Below, in pieces: positions 16,871 to 27,891 of a DNA stretch of 64,000 nt (its first letter is position 1; each line of letters starts with the position of its first letter). A model generated the notes under the pieces. The model was not told the DNA's origin. It ran no database searches and saw only the letters and a list, made by a program, of their open reading frames with translations. Made by a program: the position numbers and the translations under genes. Source of the stretch: Mycoavidus sp. HKI (GTDB taxonomy: Bacteria; Pseudomonadota; Gammaproteobacteria; Burkholderiales; Burkholderiaceae); contig NZ_CP076444.2 in assembly GCF_020023735.2 (NCBI RefSeq), positions 449,501-513,500 on the forward strand. Direction: 5' to 3'.

Positions 16871-18961
16871 ATGACTGATTTGCGGGAAAATCAAGATAAG
16901 CTGGACGAATCGAAATTTATCACTTTCGGCGACTCCCCTTATCAATTGTACCAACCCTATCTCCCTGCTGGCGATCAGCCAGCGGCGATTGAGCAGTTGG
17001 TCAGTGGGCTTGAGGATGGTTTGTCATTTCAGACGCTGCTGGGCGTAACCGGCTCGGGTAAAACTTACACAATGGCAAACACCATCGCGCGGCTTGGCCG
17101 GCCGGCAATTGTGTTTGCGCCAAATAAAACCCTTGCGGCACAACTGTATTCAGAGTTTCGAGAATTCTTCCCACGTAATGCGGTTGAATACTTTGTCTCT
17201 TATTACGACTACTATCAGCCAGAAGCATATGTGCCGCAGCGCGATCTTTTTATCGAAAAAGATTCATCCATTAACGAACATATTGAGCAAATGCGGCTGT
17301 CGGCAACCAAAAGTTTGCTGGAGCGGCGCGATACGATCATTGTGGCAACGGTGTCGGCCATCTACGGGATTGGTAATCCAGGCGAATATCATCAAATGAT
17401 TCTGACGCTGAGAATGGGCGATAAGCTCGGCCAGCGAGAAGTCATTGCGCGCTTGATCTCAATGCAATACACGCGCAATGAGACAGATTTTCAGCGGGGT
17501 ACCTTTCGGGTGCGGGGCGATACGATTGATATTTTTCCGGCCGAACATGCGGAAATGGCGGTGCGGGTTGAGTTATTTGATGACGAGATTGATTCATTAT
17601 ATTTATTTGATCCGTTAACTGGCCATATCCAGCGCAAACTTTCGCGCTTTACTGTATATCCGTCTTCTCATTACGTCACGCCACGCGATACCGTTCTGCG
17701 TGCGATTGAAACCATCAAAACGGAGTTGCGCGATAGACTCGAATTTTTTAATGGTGCAGCAAAATTACTCGAAGCGCAGCGGATTGAACAGCGCACCCGT
17801 TTTGATCTTGAGATGCTGCAAGAACTCGGTTTTTGCAAAGGGATCGAAAACTACTCACGTCATTTTTCGGGAGCGGCTCCTGGTGAGCCGCCGCCAACGC
17901 TGGTTGACTATTTGTCACCCGATGCTTTGATGTTTCTTGATGAGTCGCATGTATTGATTGGCCAATTAAATGGTATGTACAACGGCGATCGGGCGCGTAA
18001 AGAGAATCTAGTGAACTATGGTTTCCGTTTACCGTCTGCACTTGATAACCGGCCACTTAAATTTACCGAGTTCGAGGGCAAGTTGCGCCAAGTCATTTTT
18101 GTTTCGGCGACGCCTGCTGATTATGAGCAACGTGTATCTGGGCAGGTGGTTGAGCAGTTGGTTCGGCCTACGGGTTTGGTCGATCCGGAAATCGAAGTGC
18201 GGCCAGCCCGCACACAGGTGGATGATGTCTTAGCAGAACTCCGTGAGCGTGTGCAGGTGGGTGAGCGCGTACTCATTACTGTATTGACAAAGCGCATGGC
18301 CGAGCAGCTGACCGAATTTTTGTCTGAGCATAACGTCAAAATCCGTTATTTACATAGCGATATTGAGACCGTTGAGCGGGTCGAAATCATTCGCGATTTA
18401 CGGCTCGGTGTGTTTGATGTGCTGGTGGGGATTAACTTGCTGCGCGAGGGGCTCGATATTCCAGAGGTTTCGCTGGTCGCAATTTTCGATGCAGACAAAG
18501 AAGGTTTTTTGCGGGCGGAACGCTCGCTGATTCAAACCATTGGCCGCGCCGCACGTAATGTAAATGGTAAAGCGATTCTTTATGCGGACAAAATCACCGG
18601 GTCAATGAAACGGGCAATGGATGAAACTGCGCGCCGGCGCGCTAAGCAGCTTGCGCACAATCAGGCTCATCAAATTACACCAACTGGGGTGGTCAAGCGG
18701 ATCAAAGATATTATTGACGGTGTCTATAACATTGATGATGCACGCGCTGAATTGAAGGTTGCCCAAGAGCGGGCGAAATTTGAGGGGATGAGCGAGAAGC
18801 AGCTTGCCAAAGAAATTAAACGACTCGAAAAGCAGATGATGGAGCACGCGAAGAATCTTGAGTTTGAAAAAGCGGCTCAAGCCCGTGATCAGCTCGCTTT
18901 ACTACGGGTGCGAGTCTTTGGTGCGGATACTCACGATGCGCTGAGCAGCGCAAGCGGATGA
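16871..18961 (+). CDS. uvrB: UvrABC excinuclease subunit B
   Basis: 696 residues, full length. UvrB is the damage-verifying helicase-like subunit of nucleotide excision repair and bridges UvrA and UvrC. Visible: Walker A GVTGSGKT (58-65), the aromatic beta-hairpin [12 protein letters not shown] that locks the damaged strand, DESH box in FLDESHV, helicase motif VI in QTIGRAARN, and a C-terminal UVR coiled coil with [20 protein letters not shown] that binds UvrC. The first 18 residues are a little extended. I see no LexA box (CTGT-N8-ACAG) in the 138 bp upstream, unlike recA in this window. It is divergent from tyrB. Confidence 0.97.
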   Translation: MTDLRENQDKLDESKFITFGDSPYQLYQPYLPAGDQPAAIEQLVSGLEDGLSFQTLLGVTGSGKTYTMANTIARLGRPAIVFAPNKTLAAQLYSEFREFFPRNAVEYFVSYYDYYQPEAYVPQRDLFIEKDSSINEHIEQMRLSATKSLLERRDTIIVATVSAIYGIGNPGEYHQMILTLRMGDKLGQREVIARLISMQYTRNETDFQRGTFRVRGDTIDIFPAEHAEMAVRVELFDDEIDSLYLFDPLTGHIQRKLSRFTVYPSSHYVTPRDTVLRAIETIKTELRDRLEFFNGAAKLLEAQRIEQRTRFDLEMLQELGFCKGIENYSRHFSGAAPGEPPPTLVDYLSPDALMFLDESHVLIGQLNGMYNGDRARKENLVNYGFRLPSALDNRPLKFTEFEGKLRQVIFVSATPADYEQRVSGQVVEQLVRPTGLVDPEIEVRPARTQVDDVLAELRERVQVGERVLITVLTKRMAEQLTEFLSEHNVKIRYLHSDIETVERVEIIRDLRLGVFDVLVGINLLREGLDIPEVSLVAIFDADKEGFLRAERSLIQTIGRAARNVNGKAILYADKITGSMKRAMDETARRRAKQLAHNQAHQITPTGVVKRIKDIIDGVYNIDDARAELKVAQERAKFEGMSEKQLAKEIKRLEKQMMEHAKNLEFEKAAQARDQLALLRVRVFGADTHDALSSASG

Positions 18962-19025
18962 GATAATCTTAACGATAAGCCATTTCCAACTTGAGAGCAA
19001 GCTGCTATAATGCCGTCCTTAGTGT

Positions 19026-19102
19026 GCGGCTGTAGCTCAGTTGGATAGAGTACTTGGCTACGAACCAAGGGGTCGTGGGTTCGAATCCTGCCAGCCGCAC
19101 CA
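19026..19102 (+). tRNA. tRNA-Arg(ACG)
   Basis: 77 nt with encoded CCA. The acceptor stem GCGGCTG pairs with CAGCCGC, the anticodon stem CTTGG with CCAAG, and the loop CTACGAA gives anticodon ACG, which reads CGU/CGC/CGA after A34 deamination. The T loop is TTCGAAT. It lies between uvrB and the pnt operon and is followed by a terminator. No integrase or repeat of its 3' end is seen nearby. Confidence 0.97.
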
Positions 19103-19121
19103 GTAATTCTCTTTAAAAATC

Positions 19122-19160
19122 AGCCACTTAGGTCCTAAGCCACCGAAGTGGCTTTTTTTT
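19122..19160 (+). terminator. Intrinsic terminator after tRNA-Arg
   Basis: AGCCACT at 19122-19128 pairs with AGTGGCT at 19147-19153, followed by a run of eight T from 19153. It ends the tRNA transcript. Confidence 0.85.
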
Positions 19161-19280
19161 GTGGGTAGATTTTGGGTCACTTGCGTTTGACGCGTATCCC
19201 GATCGTGCACTCAGTTCATTAAAGATATGGGGATGGAATCGTTAACTCGCTAATCGTGTCGAGCGAGGAGAGTATGTCCG

Positions 19281-20699
19281 TTAATTAACCGCTTTAACGA
19301 TATCCTCCACAACTTTTTTGGCATCGCCAAATACCATCATGGTCTTATTCATATAAAAAAGTTCATTATCCAGCCCAGCGTAACCCGTAGCCATTGAACG
19401 CTTATTCACAATCACCGCGCGCGCTCTATAGGCATCAAGGATAGGCATACCTGAAATGGGTGATTGGGGGTCGTTTCTAGCTGCTGGATTCACAATATCA
19501 TTTGCCCCGAGTACAAGCACTACATCAGTTTGGCCGAATTCAACATTAATCTCGTCCATTTCAAACACTTGTTCATAAGGGACTTCGGCTTCAGCCAGCA
19601 GTACATTCATATGGCCGGGCATCCGTCCGGCCACGGGGTGAATCGCATAACGTACTTGTATGCCTTTGGCGGTGAGCTTGCTGGTTAATTCTTTGAGCGC
19701 ATGTTGCGCGCGCGCTACGGCGAGTCCATAGCCTGGCACAATCACAACTGATTCGGCATTGGCGAGCATAAAGGCGGCGTCATCGGCGGAAGCCACTTTC
19801 ACTGGGCGCTCAATATGCTTTGCGTGACTTGCCGACAGCGGGTGATTACCAACGCCGCCCAGTAATACGTTTAAAAATGACCGATTCATCGCGCGGCACA
19901 TAATGTAAGACAGAATCGTGCCTGACGAGCCAACCAGAGCGCCAGAAATAATCAGCATAGGGTTATTCAATGAAAACCCGATACCTGCTGCTGCCCAGCC
20001 TGAGTAAGCATTAAGCATTGATACAACAACTGGCATATCAGCGCCGCCGATTGGGATAATTAGCAGTACGCCAAGGGCGAAGGCGAGTACCGTCATTAAA
20101 ATGAATGGCAACCAATTTTGTGAGAGTAAAAAGAGGCTTCCAAAGCCGACCATGGTGAGCGCCAGCATCAAATTCAATCGATGTTGACCTGCATAGACGA
20201 TTGGACTTCCTTGAAAAAGCCGGAAGCGATATTTGCCAGATAGCTTGCCAAATGCAATCACTGAGCCAGAGAAGGTGATGGCGCCAACGCAGGCGCCAAT
20301 AAAAAGCTCAGCGCGATTACCATAAGGCAGTACGCCTGTCGTGGAAAGCAGAAAAGCGGCGGGTTCAGCCACTACCGCATAGGCGATGCAAACTGCCGCT
20401 AGCCCAACTAATGAATGCATAGCTGCCACAAGCTCAGGCATTTTTGTCATTTCAATGCGGGCCGCAGCCAACGCCCCCAGCCCGCCCCCTATCGCGAGCG
20501 CGCCAAGCAGCCAGGCCGACCCTGCTCCTGGTGCTTGTTTAGCGATAAGTGCCAAGGTAGTGAGAATCGCAAGCGCCATGCCGACCATGCCGAATAAATT
20601 GCCGCGCCGCGCATTTTTGGGGTGGGATAAGCCTTTTAACGCCTGAATAAAACAAACCGACGCAATCAAATAAAGCAGAGTAACAAGGTTCATATTCAT
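19281..20699 (-). CDS. pntB: NAD(P) transhydrogenase subunit beta
   Basis: 472 residues. The N-terminal two thirds hold about nine membrane helices (domain II); the C-terminal domain III binds NADP(H), with VIVPGYGLAVAQ-like IVPGYGLAVARAQ and the GANDIVNPAA motif near the end. Together with both alpha subunits it couples proton entry across the inner membrane to hydride transfer from NADH to NADP+, supplying NADPH. Its ATG overlaps the stop of the alpha-2 gene as ATGA, so translation is coupled. It ends the leftward operon. Confidence 0.96.
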   Translation of the reverse strand: MNMNLVTLLYLIASVCFIQALKGLSHPKNARRGNLFGMVGMALAILTTLALIAKQAPGAGSAWLLGALAIGGGLGALAAARIEMTKMPELVAAMHSLVGLAAVCIAYAVVAEPAAFLLSTTGVLPYGNRAELFIGACVGAITFSGSVIAFGKLSGKYRFRLFQGSPIVYAGQHRLNLMLALTMVGFGSLFLLSQNWLPFILMTVLAFALGVLLIIPIGGADMPVVVSMLNAYSGWAAAGIGFSLNNPMLIISGALVGSSGTILSYIMCRAMNRSFLNVLLGGVGNHPLSASHAKHIERPVKVASADDAAFMLANAESVVIVPGYGLAVARAQHALKELTSKLTAKGIQVRYAIHPVAGRMPGHMNVLLAEAEVPYEQVFEMDEINVEFGQTDVVLVLGANDIVNPAARNDPQSPISGMPILDAYRARAVIVNKRSMATGYAGLDNELFYMNKTMMVFGDAKKVVEDIVKAVN

Positions 20700-21040
20700 T
20701 GGGCATCCTTGTTTGATAGTCCGCCAGTTATTTCGTGCGAAGGGGTTTTCGGCGCTTTCTTTTTAAACATTTCTAGCATGCGGCGAGTGACCAAAAAACC
20801 ACCAAAGACATTGATGGCGGCAAGCAATACCGCGAATACGCCAAAGAGTCGACCTGTACTGTCGGTAGTGAGCGCGGCAGCGAGCATGGCCCCGACAATC
20901 ACAATCGCTGAAATAGCATTGGTCACCGCCATTAATGGGGTATGTAGCGCAGGCGTGACATTCCAGACAACGTGATAGCCGACATAAATGGCGAGCACAA
21001 AAATGATCAAATTAATGGTCGTGTGATTGATGATATCCAT
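20696..21040 (-). CDS. pntAB: NAD(P) transhydrogenase subunit alpha part 2
   Basis: 114 residues from the ATG at 21040, chosen because GGAGA precedes it; an earlier in-frame start at 21094 is not needed. Three to four membrane helices form the alpha part of domain II. In this lineage the PntA chain is split into a soluble and a membrane subunit, as here. The gene lies 121 nt after pntAA and overlaps pntB by 4 nt. Confidence 0.94.
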   Translation of the reverse strand: MDIINHTTINLIIFVLAIYVGYHVVWNVTPALHTPLMAVTNAISAIVIVGAMLAAALTTDSTGRLFGVFAVLLAAINVFGGFLVTRRMLEMFKKKAPKTPSHEITGGLSNKDAQ

Positions 21041-21161
21041 GGTGAGTCTCCATCGCAAAACGGATCGGGCGCTATCAGATAAACTTTTTGCCACCAGTGG
21101 TACAGATCCGCCATATTAATATCAGACGGATAAGCGGCGCTAGATGGCGAGCAATCAGCGC

Positions 21162-22334
21162 TTATATTGATCTGATAACAGTGGGTGACGGTTTATGAGC
21201 GGGTTTTAATAGTTTGCCATCGCGACACAGTAGCGTGGCGGCCACAATATCGTCTTTCATGTTAATCGCCAATGCACCGCTTGAATCTATGATCAGTTTC
21301 AGAAAATCAAGCACATTACGTGCATAAAGTGCGGATGCGTCTGTCGCGGCCATCGCAGGCAAATTTGTATAACCGGCGATTTGTACGCCATAGCGAGTGA
21401 CGACTTTATCTGCTTCGGTCAAAGCGCAATTGCCCGCGCCCGGATTAGATGGGCCGCCGCGTCCAGCCGCAAGATCCACAATCACTGAACCTGGTTTCAT
21501 TGTTTTGACGGTGTCTTCGCTCAGTAATACTGGTGCTGGGTGGCCTGGAATGAGCGCGGTGGTGATGATGATATCGGCGTGTTGCGCGCGCTCCCGTACC
21601 TGCGCTGCTTGGCGCTGTAACCAACTCGCCGGCATAGGCCGCGCGTAGCCGCCGACGCCTTCGCCTGCTGCGCACTCATCATCGGTTTCATACGACACAC
21701 TGATAAATTTTGCGCCAAGCGATTCAATTTGCTCTTTAACGGCTGGCCGTACATCGGAGGCCTCTATCACCGCGCCAAGCCGCTTTGCCGTTGCAATTGC
21801 TTGCAGGCCGGCCACTCCTGCACCGAGGACCAAGACCCGTGCAGCCTTCACGGTGCCTGCTGCAGTCATGAGCATCGGCAAGAACCGCTGATACAAAGAA
21901 GCCGCCACTAGCACAGCGCGATAACCGGCAATATTGGCTTGCGAAGATAAAACATCAAGGCTTTGTGCGCGCGTCGTGCGAGGGGCGGCCTCCAGCGCAA
22001 AAGCGATCAGGCCAGCTTCGGCGAGCCGCGCTACCTGTTCGTGATCAAACGGATTCAGCATCCCTACCAAGACGGAGCCGGCTTTGCTCAACGCAAGTTC
22101 AGCATCATTGGGCGCATGGACTTTAAGTACGAGATCAGCCGTCAAGGCGGTACGCGCATCGCCAATCTCAGCGCCAGCCATAATGAACGCCTGATCAGTG
22201 AACCAAGCGCGCGCGCCAGCCTCTTTTTGCACCGTGACGTAATGACCCTGGGCCACGAGTTTGCTAACGGTCTCGGGAGTTGCCGCGATACGCGCCTCGC
22301 CCGGATAGGTCTCCAGCGGGATGCCGATATGCAT
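21162..22334 (-). CDS. pntAA: NAD(P) transhydrogenase subunit alpha part 1
   Basis: 390 residues. This is the soluble NAD(H)-binding domain I, related to alanine dehydrogenase: PLETYPGEARIAATPE at the start, the Rossmann loop VLGAGVAGLQAI near 170, and DLAAGRGGPSNP. AAGGAA precedes the ATG. It is the first gene of pntAA-pntAB-pntB. A P-loop ATPase gene lies 57 nt upstream on the same strand, so the pnt promoter must be in that short gap or further upstream. Confidence 0.95.
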   Translation of the reverse strand: MHIGIPLETYPGEARIAATPETVSKLVAQGHYVTVQKEAGARAWFTDQAFIMAGAEIGDARTALTADLVLKVHAPNDAELALSKAGSVLVGMLNPFDHEQVARLAEAGLIAFALEAAPRTTRAQSLDVLSSQANIAGYRAVLVAASLYQRFLPMLMTAAGTVKAARVLVLGAGVAGLQAIATAKRLGAVIEASDVRPAVKEQIESLGAKFISVSYETDDECAAGEGVGGYARPMPASWLQRQAAQVRERAQHADIIITTALIPGHPAPVLLSEDTVKTMKPGSVIVDLAAGRGGPSNPGAGNCALTEADKVVTRYGVQIAGYTNLPAMAATDASALYARNVLDFLKLIIDSSGALAINMKDDIVAATLLCRDGKLLKPAHKPSPTVIRSI

Positions 22335-22391
22335 CTTACTTTTCCTTGGTGTTGTCCTCAGCTCGGTTGCATTTTGTACATTCTAACCTGA

Positions 22392-23543
22392 TTAAACTGA
22401 AATCGATATGGGTCTACGTGTATGCCGAAACCACTCAGCAAAACTATCATCTTCAAGCGCGTAAGCCCCGCGTCCTGATTGCCAAATAAAGCCGCGCTCA
22501 CGTAGACTCTGGATGGCAGTTTGCACTGAAGCAACCGTTAGTGTAGGTTGTTTGCTCAGTAGCCGATAACTTGCCATTGAGGATTCGGAGTAGGGTGACC
22601 AATCACGACTCTTTAGCACCATGATCTCTAAAATGGCCTGCTGCAATGAAGTAAGTGCATTAAAATCACTCTCAAACTCTTCCCAAATCCGCTCATGCCA
22701 AGTCTCAGCATTTTGGGAGAGTAAATCAGCAAAATTGGCAGCGTTGCCACTAATTGCGATTTTGCCCGCAAGCTGGCGCAGGATTTCCGGCCGATGCCCT
22801 GCTAATTTAAAGGCCGCCCACATACCTTCTTGGGTAAACTGGTTATTCTGAGATAGACTCTGATTAGCCCAAGTCGTGAATGCATCTGTAAACCCCTTAT
22901 CCAGTAAAGGAAACTGAATCACGTCACTGCCAAAAAAAGGCTGGTCCTTTTTAAGTACGAGATGCGCAAGCTTATCTTGATTGGAGCCGGTAAATACCAA
23001 CATCAGCGTTGGCATGCTATGGCCGCTATTGAGTTGATCACGAGCGGATTTGAGTGCAAACATAGCGTTTAGGCCGGCTTCAGTGGTGAGCGCGCATTGC
23101 GCCTCATCTACAATTAAGACAATTGGCTGTTTGGTAATATGGTGCAAAATGCGCAACGCGTCAGTCAGAGTCGTGTTGTGGGGCAAACCGGATTGCTTAA
23201 AATCCAGTATAAGCGTACCCATCACAGCAACCTTGTCCAGTTTCGCCGCTTTTGCTAGGCGGGTGATGATGCTATCAAAGGCGCCGATTTTGGTTTTGAT
23301 CGCCTCGGCAATTAGAGTTGCTGGATTAGTATTTTTGTCTGACCATAGATCGACGTAAACGGGTATCCATTTGCGTGCATGCGCTTCTGGCACCAGATCC
23401 TCATTAAGGAAAGTACTTTTGCCGACGCGCCGTGGCCCGGCTAAAAACAGGCCAGAGCGTGAATTAGCAATCCCTATGCCGGCCAGACTATCGCACAGAC
23501 TACGAGCTAATTCCGGCCGTTTATAGGTGAATTGGGTGTGCAT
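22392..23543 (-). CDS. P-loop ATPase with C-terminal winged helix, function unknown
   Basis: 383 residues. Walker A is GPRRVGKST near residue 36, Walker B is LIVDEAQ near 145, and the last 80 residues look like a winged helix (two-step helix pattern ending in LRERGFIWQSGRGAYALED). This layout matches the broad group of single-protein STAND/AAA-like ATPases (archaeal-ATPase type) that are patchily distributed and often move between genomes. No partner gene is visible. It is divergent from mnmA, with a region of repeated CCATAA sites between them. Function cannot be assigned. Confidence 0.75.
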   Translation of the reverse strand: MHTQFTYKRPELARSLCDSLAGIGIANSRSGLFLAGPRRVGKSTFLNEDLVPEAHARKWIPVYVDLWSDKNTNPATLIAEAIKTKIGAFDSIITRLAKAAKLDKVAVMGTLILDFKQSGLPHNTTLTDALRILHHITKQPIVLIVDEAQCALTTEAGLNAMFALKSARDQLNSGHSMPTLMLVFTGSNQDKLAHLVLKKDQPFFGSDVIQFPLLDKGFTDAFTTWANQSLSQNNQFTQEGMWAAFKLAGHRPEILRQLAGKIAISGNAANFADLLSQNAETWHERIWEEFESDFNALTSLQQAILEIMVLKSRDWSPYSESSMASYRLLSKQPTLTVASVQTAIQSLRERGFIWQSGRGAYALEDDSFAEWFRHTRRPISISV

Positions 23544-23555
23544 CAGGACATCCTT

Positions 23556-23612
23556 TTATGGAGATATATTTTGAGCGCCATAAATTATGGCTGAGAAAAT
23601 AATTTACCATAA
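23556..23612. promoter_or_regulatory. Four alternating TTATGG/CCATAA half-sites between ATPase gene and mnmA
   Basis: TTATGG occurs at 23556 and 23585, CCATAA at 23578 and 23607. The middle pair forms CCATAAATTATGG. The sites fill most of the 94-bp divergent intergenic gap. This looks like an operator for a dimeric repressor, perhaps autoregulating the ATPase gene; it could also be chance in an AT-rich stretch. Confidence 0.35.
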
Positions 23613-23637
23613 AAGACCATTATTGAAGTAACAAATT

Positions 23638-24738
23638 ATGACTAAGCAACGTATCGTAGTGGGCATGTCAGGTGGCGTCGATTCGTCGGTGACTGCCTGG
23701 CTGCTCAAACAACAAGGCTATGAAGTGATCGGCCTTTTCATGAAAAATTGGGAAGACGATGATGATGATGAATATTGTTCAACGCGTCAGGACTGGCTGG
23801 ATGTGGTGTCGGTTGCTGATTTGCTTGGCATTGATCTTGAAGCGGTTAATTTTGCGGCCGAATATAAAGATCGTGTATTTGCCGAATTTTTGCGTGAATA
23901 TGCAGCGGGGCGTACACCGAATCCAGATGTGCTGTGTAATGCTGAAATCAAATTCAAAGCTTTTCTCGATCATGCGTTTGCTTTAGGCGCGCAAAAAATT
24001 GCAACAGGACACTATGCGCGCGTGCAGCAGGCGATGAATGGCAGCTTCCAGCTACTGAAAGCCCATGATCTCTCGAAGGACCAAAGCTATTTTCTACACC
24101 GGCTGAATCAACATCAGTTGGCCCGTACCTGCTTTCCTTTAGGTGAACTGCCTAAAACGAAAGTACGTGAACTTGCCGCCCAAATTGGGCTGCCCAATGC
24201 GCAGAAAAAAGATTCAACTGGGATTTGTTTTATTGGCGAGCGGCCATTTAGAGATTTTCTGAATCGCTATTTGCCGCATCAACCGGGTCCGATGAAGACA
24301 CCAGACGGGCGCGTAGTGGGCGAGCATATTGGGCTAGCGTTTTACACGCTTGGGCAGAGAAAAGGCATTGGGCTGGGTGGCTGTCGGGACGGCAATGGCG
24401 AACCGTGGTTTGTGGCGGCTAAAGACATTGAGAGCAATACGCTCTATGTTGTACAAGGGCATGATCATCCATGGTTAACGAGTCTAACGCTTAAAGCTGG
24501 CGATGCGAGCTGGGTTGCTAGTGAGCCGCCGCCTGACGGATTTATATGCAGTGCGAAAACGCGTTATCGTCAGGTTGATGCACACTGCGTTGTGAAGCGT
24601 ATAGACGGTAAGCGTTTTGCGTTAAGTTTTAGTGAGTCGCAATGGGCTATTACACCTGGGCAATCAGCAGTGTTGTACGACGGTGACATATGCATAGGCG
24701 GTGGGGTGATTGATAAAGTTAACGGTAGCAACCTGTAA
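23638..24738 (+). CDS. mnmA: tRNA-specific 2-thiouridylase
   Basis: 366 residues. MnmA adenylates and thiolates U34 of tRNA-Lys, -Glu and -Gln, taking sulfur from the IscS/Tus relay. Visible: PP-loop SGGVDSS (11-17), the nucleophile C100 in [11 protein letters not shown], the persulfide-accepting C197 in [11 protein letters not shown], and a C-terminal beta-barrel with [12 protein letters not shown]. No Shine-Dalgarno element stands out before the ATG. It is followed by purB in the same direction after 177 nt. Confidence 0.97.
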   Translation: MTKQRIVVGMSGGVDSSVTAWLLKQQGYEVIGLFMKNWEDDDDDEYCSTRQDWLDVVSVADLLGIDLEAVNFAAEYKDRVFAEFLREYAAGRTPNPDVLCNAEIKFKAFLDHAFALGAQKIATGHYARVQQAMNGSFQLLKAHDLSKDQSYFLHRLNQHQLARTCFPLGELPKTKVRELAAQIGLPNAQKKDSTGICFIGERPFRDFLNRYLPHQPGPMKTPDGRVVGEHIGLAFYTLGQRKGIGLGGCRDGNGEPWFVAAKDIESNTLYVVQGHDHPWLTSLTLKAGDASWVASEPPPDGFICSAKTRYRQVDAHCVVKRIDGKRFALSFSESQWAITPGQSAVLYDGDICIGGGVIDKVNGSNL

Positions 24739-24885
24739 TTAAAAACGCCCGTTTTTTATCCTATGGTGCTAAATAGCAACGAATCAATAGTGGTAGCGGG
24801 CAAAATTAGACTTTTTCAGAGACAACTAACTATTGGCCCAGGCACCAGCGGCAAGCTGGATTTCATTGCATTACGACAGTGCTAA

Positions 24886-26313
<1,428 letters not shown>

Positions 26314-26369
26314 TTAAAATAAATGATAAAAATCCCTTGCCAAGTATAAATTATTGGATAATAATTAAA

Positions 26370-26390
26370 CCCACAAAGTTAATTTGTGGG
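26370..26390. terminator. Hairpin after purB
   Basis: CCCACAAA (26370-26377) pairs perfectly with TTTGTGGG (26383-26390) around GTTAA. There is no T run on the + strand side; on the minus strand a T-rich tract follows, so it would work better for leftward transcripts. It sits 56 bp after the purB stop. Confidence 0.4.
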
Positions 26391-26445
26391 GTGGAAAATG
26401 CTACATGTGCTAAATTTGAAAGAGTTATGGAGGGTTGTCGTGGCT

Positions 26446-26823
26446 ATGGCTATATTTGATACATTAAAATTTTCTAAACGTCTGAGAGAAGCGGGCGTTC
26501 CAACAGCGCAAGCAGAAGCTGAGGCAGAAGTTTTGTCTGAAATTTTTGCCATTAATTTGCAAGAATTAGCAACCAAAGAGGACTTGCTAGCAACTAAAGA
26601 AGAGTTACGGCATGAAATCAAAGATGTACGCAATGAACTGAGTAATGAGATAAAAAATGTACGTAATGATTTGAGTACTGAGATAAAAAATGTACGCAAT
26701 GATTTGAGCCATGAAATAAAAGATTTAAGATTTGGTCTTCTTAAATGGATCATAGGACTCGCTATTGCGCAAAGTGGTTTATTCGGTATATTCAAATTTT
26801 GGCCGATCGGCTTTAGTGCGTAG
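26446..26823 (+). CDS. Coiled-coil protein with C-terminal membrane anchor, CCDC90/DUF1640-like
   Basis: 125 residues from ATG 26446; GTG at 26440 fits the GGAGGG element at 26429 slightly better, so the first two residues are uncertain. It opens with FDTLKFSKRLREAGVPTAQAEAEAE, typical of the CCDC90/DUF1640 group, continues as a long coiled coil made of 11-residue repeats (consensus EIKNVRNDLS), and ends in one hydrophobic helix (LLKWIIGLAIAQSGLFGIF). Bacterial members are common, often in several copies, and of unknown function; an anchored coiled-coil stalk is a fair description. Confidence 0.75.
   Translation: MAIFDTLKFSKRLREAGVPTAQAEAEAEVLSEIFAINLQELATKEDLLATKEELRHEIKDVRNELSNEIKNVRNDLSTEIKNVRNDLSHEIKDLRFGLLKWIIGLAIAQSGLFGIFKFWPIGFSA
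26614..26730 (+). repeat. In-frame 33-bp tandem repeats inside the coiled-coil gene
   Basis: Three units at 26614-26646, 26647-26679 and 26680-26712, plus a partial fourth at 26713-26730. The second and third units are nearly identical in DNA. Each encodes 11 residues, so copy-number change keeps the frame and only lengthens or shortens the coiled coil. Confidence 0.85.
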
Positions 26824-26943
26824 CTCATATTTATTGCTTATCGCCCGAATGGGGTTTGTAATTTCTTGTGCTATTCGCTCAATGGCGCGTCGGTGGTCTT
26901 TGACGATTGCATCGTAGCTTGGTGTGATCGTCTCTTTTGTCAT
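26779..26943 (-). CDS. Possible small hypothetical protein, convergent overlap
   Basis: 54 residues from the ATG at 26943 with a poor ribosome site. The sequence (TPSYDAIVKDHRRAIERIAQEI) has ordinary composition and a helix-like pattern, but matches nothing I know. It overlaps the last 45 nt of the coiled-coil gene on the other strand. It may be a remnant of a longer gene or no gene at all. Confidence 0.25.
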   Translation of the reverse strand: MTKETITPSYDAIVKDHRRAIERIAQEITNPIRAISNKYELRTKADRPKFEYTE

Positions 26944-27202
26944 TGAATTCTCTGCAAGCATTGTGAAAGTCGGTTGCTGAGGCAATCCAACCGCTGGTCC
27001 AGCACAGAGCGATCCCGCTCATAATCTGTCATCTCGGGTGCCAAAAGGGGACTGAGTGCGCATCACGGGAAGCAGATTAGCCGGCATAGTGTGCCGCACT
27101 CGCTGCAGGCGATCAGTTCAGATGTTTTCGTATCTTGCTGTAGTACCATGACCATCTAATGGCCTGGAATACTAAGACGAAATGCAAAAAGGAGATGCTT
27201 TC

Positions 27203-27769
27203 ATGATTTACGCACCAACCCATACCACACTAAATAAATATACCGCGCCTGCCATCGCGTTGCACTGGTTAATTGCAGTTTTGATGATCTGCGCATTTGG
27301 GTTGGGCTGGGTGATGACGGATATTCCGACCTTTACGCCAACTAAAATACAATACTATGCTTGGCATAAATGGATCGGGGTGACAGTGTTTATGCTAGCT
27401 GTCTTGCGGGTGATATGGCGGGCGCTGCATCGGCCGCCTATGTTGCCCTCCGAGTTACCAGCTTGGCAGCGTTGGGCGGCCAATTTAATGCATCCATTGC
27501 TCTATGTGGCGATGTTTGCTGTGCCGTTGTCTGGTTATTTATTGAATTCGTCAGCGGGCGCGCCAGTGGTTTATTTAGGCTTAGTGCCGTTACCCGCGCT
27601 GATTGAGCCTAACCCAGCACTGCAACCATTTTTTAGCATGTCGCATCTTTATCTGAACTATGCGTTAGCAACATTGGTGGTGCTGCATCTGCTGGCAGCG
27701 CTTAAACATCAATTTATTGACCGAGATGGTGTGCTGGCGCGCATGTTGCCGTGCTGGAAAAAAAATTGA
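27203..27769 (+). CDS. Cytochrome b561 family protein
   Basis: 188 residues. The ATG at 27203 is chosen because AAAGGAG lies 8 nt before it; an ATG at 27182 lies before that element. Four membrane helices carry histidines for two b-type hemes: ALHWLIA in helix 1, WHKWIG in helix 2, NLMHPLLY in helix 3 and VLHLLAALKH in helix 4. CybB-type proteins pass electrons between quinone and periplasmic acceptors in the inner membrane. It stands alone between the coiled-coil gene and recA. Confidence 0.9.
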   Translation: MIYAPTHTTLNKYTAPAIALHWLIAVLMICAFGLGWVMTDIPTFTPTKIQYYAWHKWIGVTVFMLAVLRVIWRALHRPPMLPSELPAWQRWAANLMHPLLYVAMFAVPLSGYLLNSSAGAPVVYLGLVPLPALIEPNPALQPFFSMSHLYLNYALATLVVLHLLAALKHQFIDRDGVLARMLPCWKKN

Positions 27770-27801
27770 TGCTTTCTAACCATATGGCCTTGCTAAGACA
27801 C

Positions 27802-27817
27802 CTGTTTTTTTATACAG
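27802..27817. promoter_or_regulatory. LexA (SOS) box of recA
   Basis: CTGT-N8-ACAG matches the proteobacterial LexA operator exactly and lies 75 bp before the recA start codon. It implies SOS control of recA and the recX gene behind it. Confidence 0.85.
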
Positions 27818-27891
27818 TATGTGGTATGCTAATTTGGAAAGCGGCATTTACATTTAGACGGAGCGCCGTTTACCCCCACAAAGGATGATTC

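Noticed and set aside
24741..24756. Palindrome AAAAACG-CC-CGTTTTT after mnmA
   Set aside because: A 2-nt loop cannot fold as a hairpin; probably a decayed terminator.
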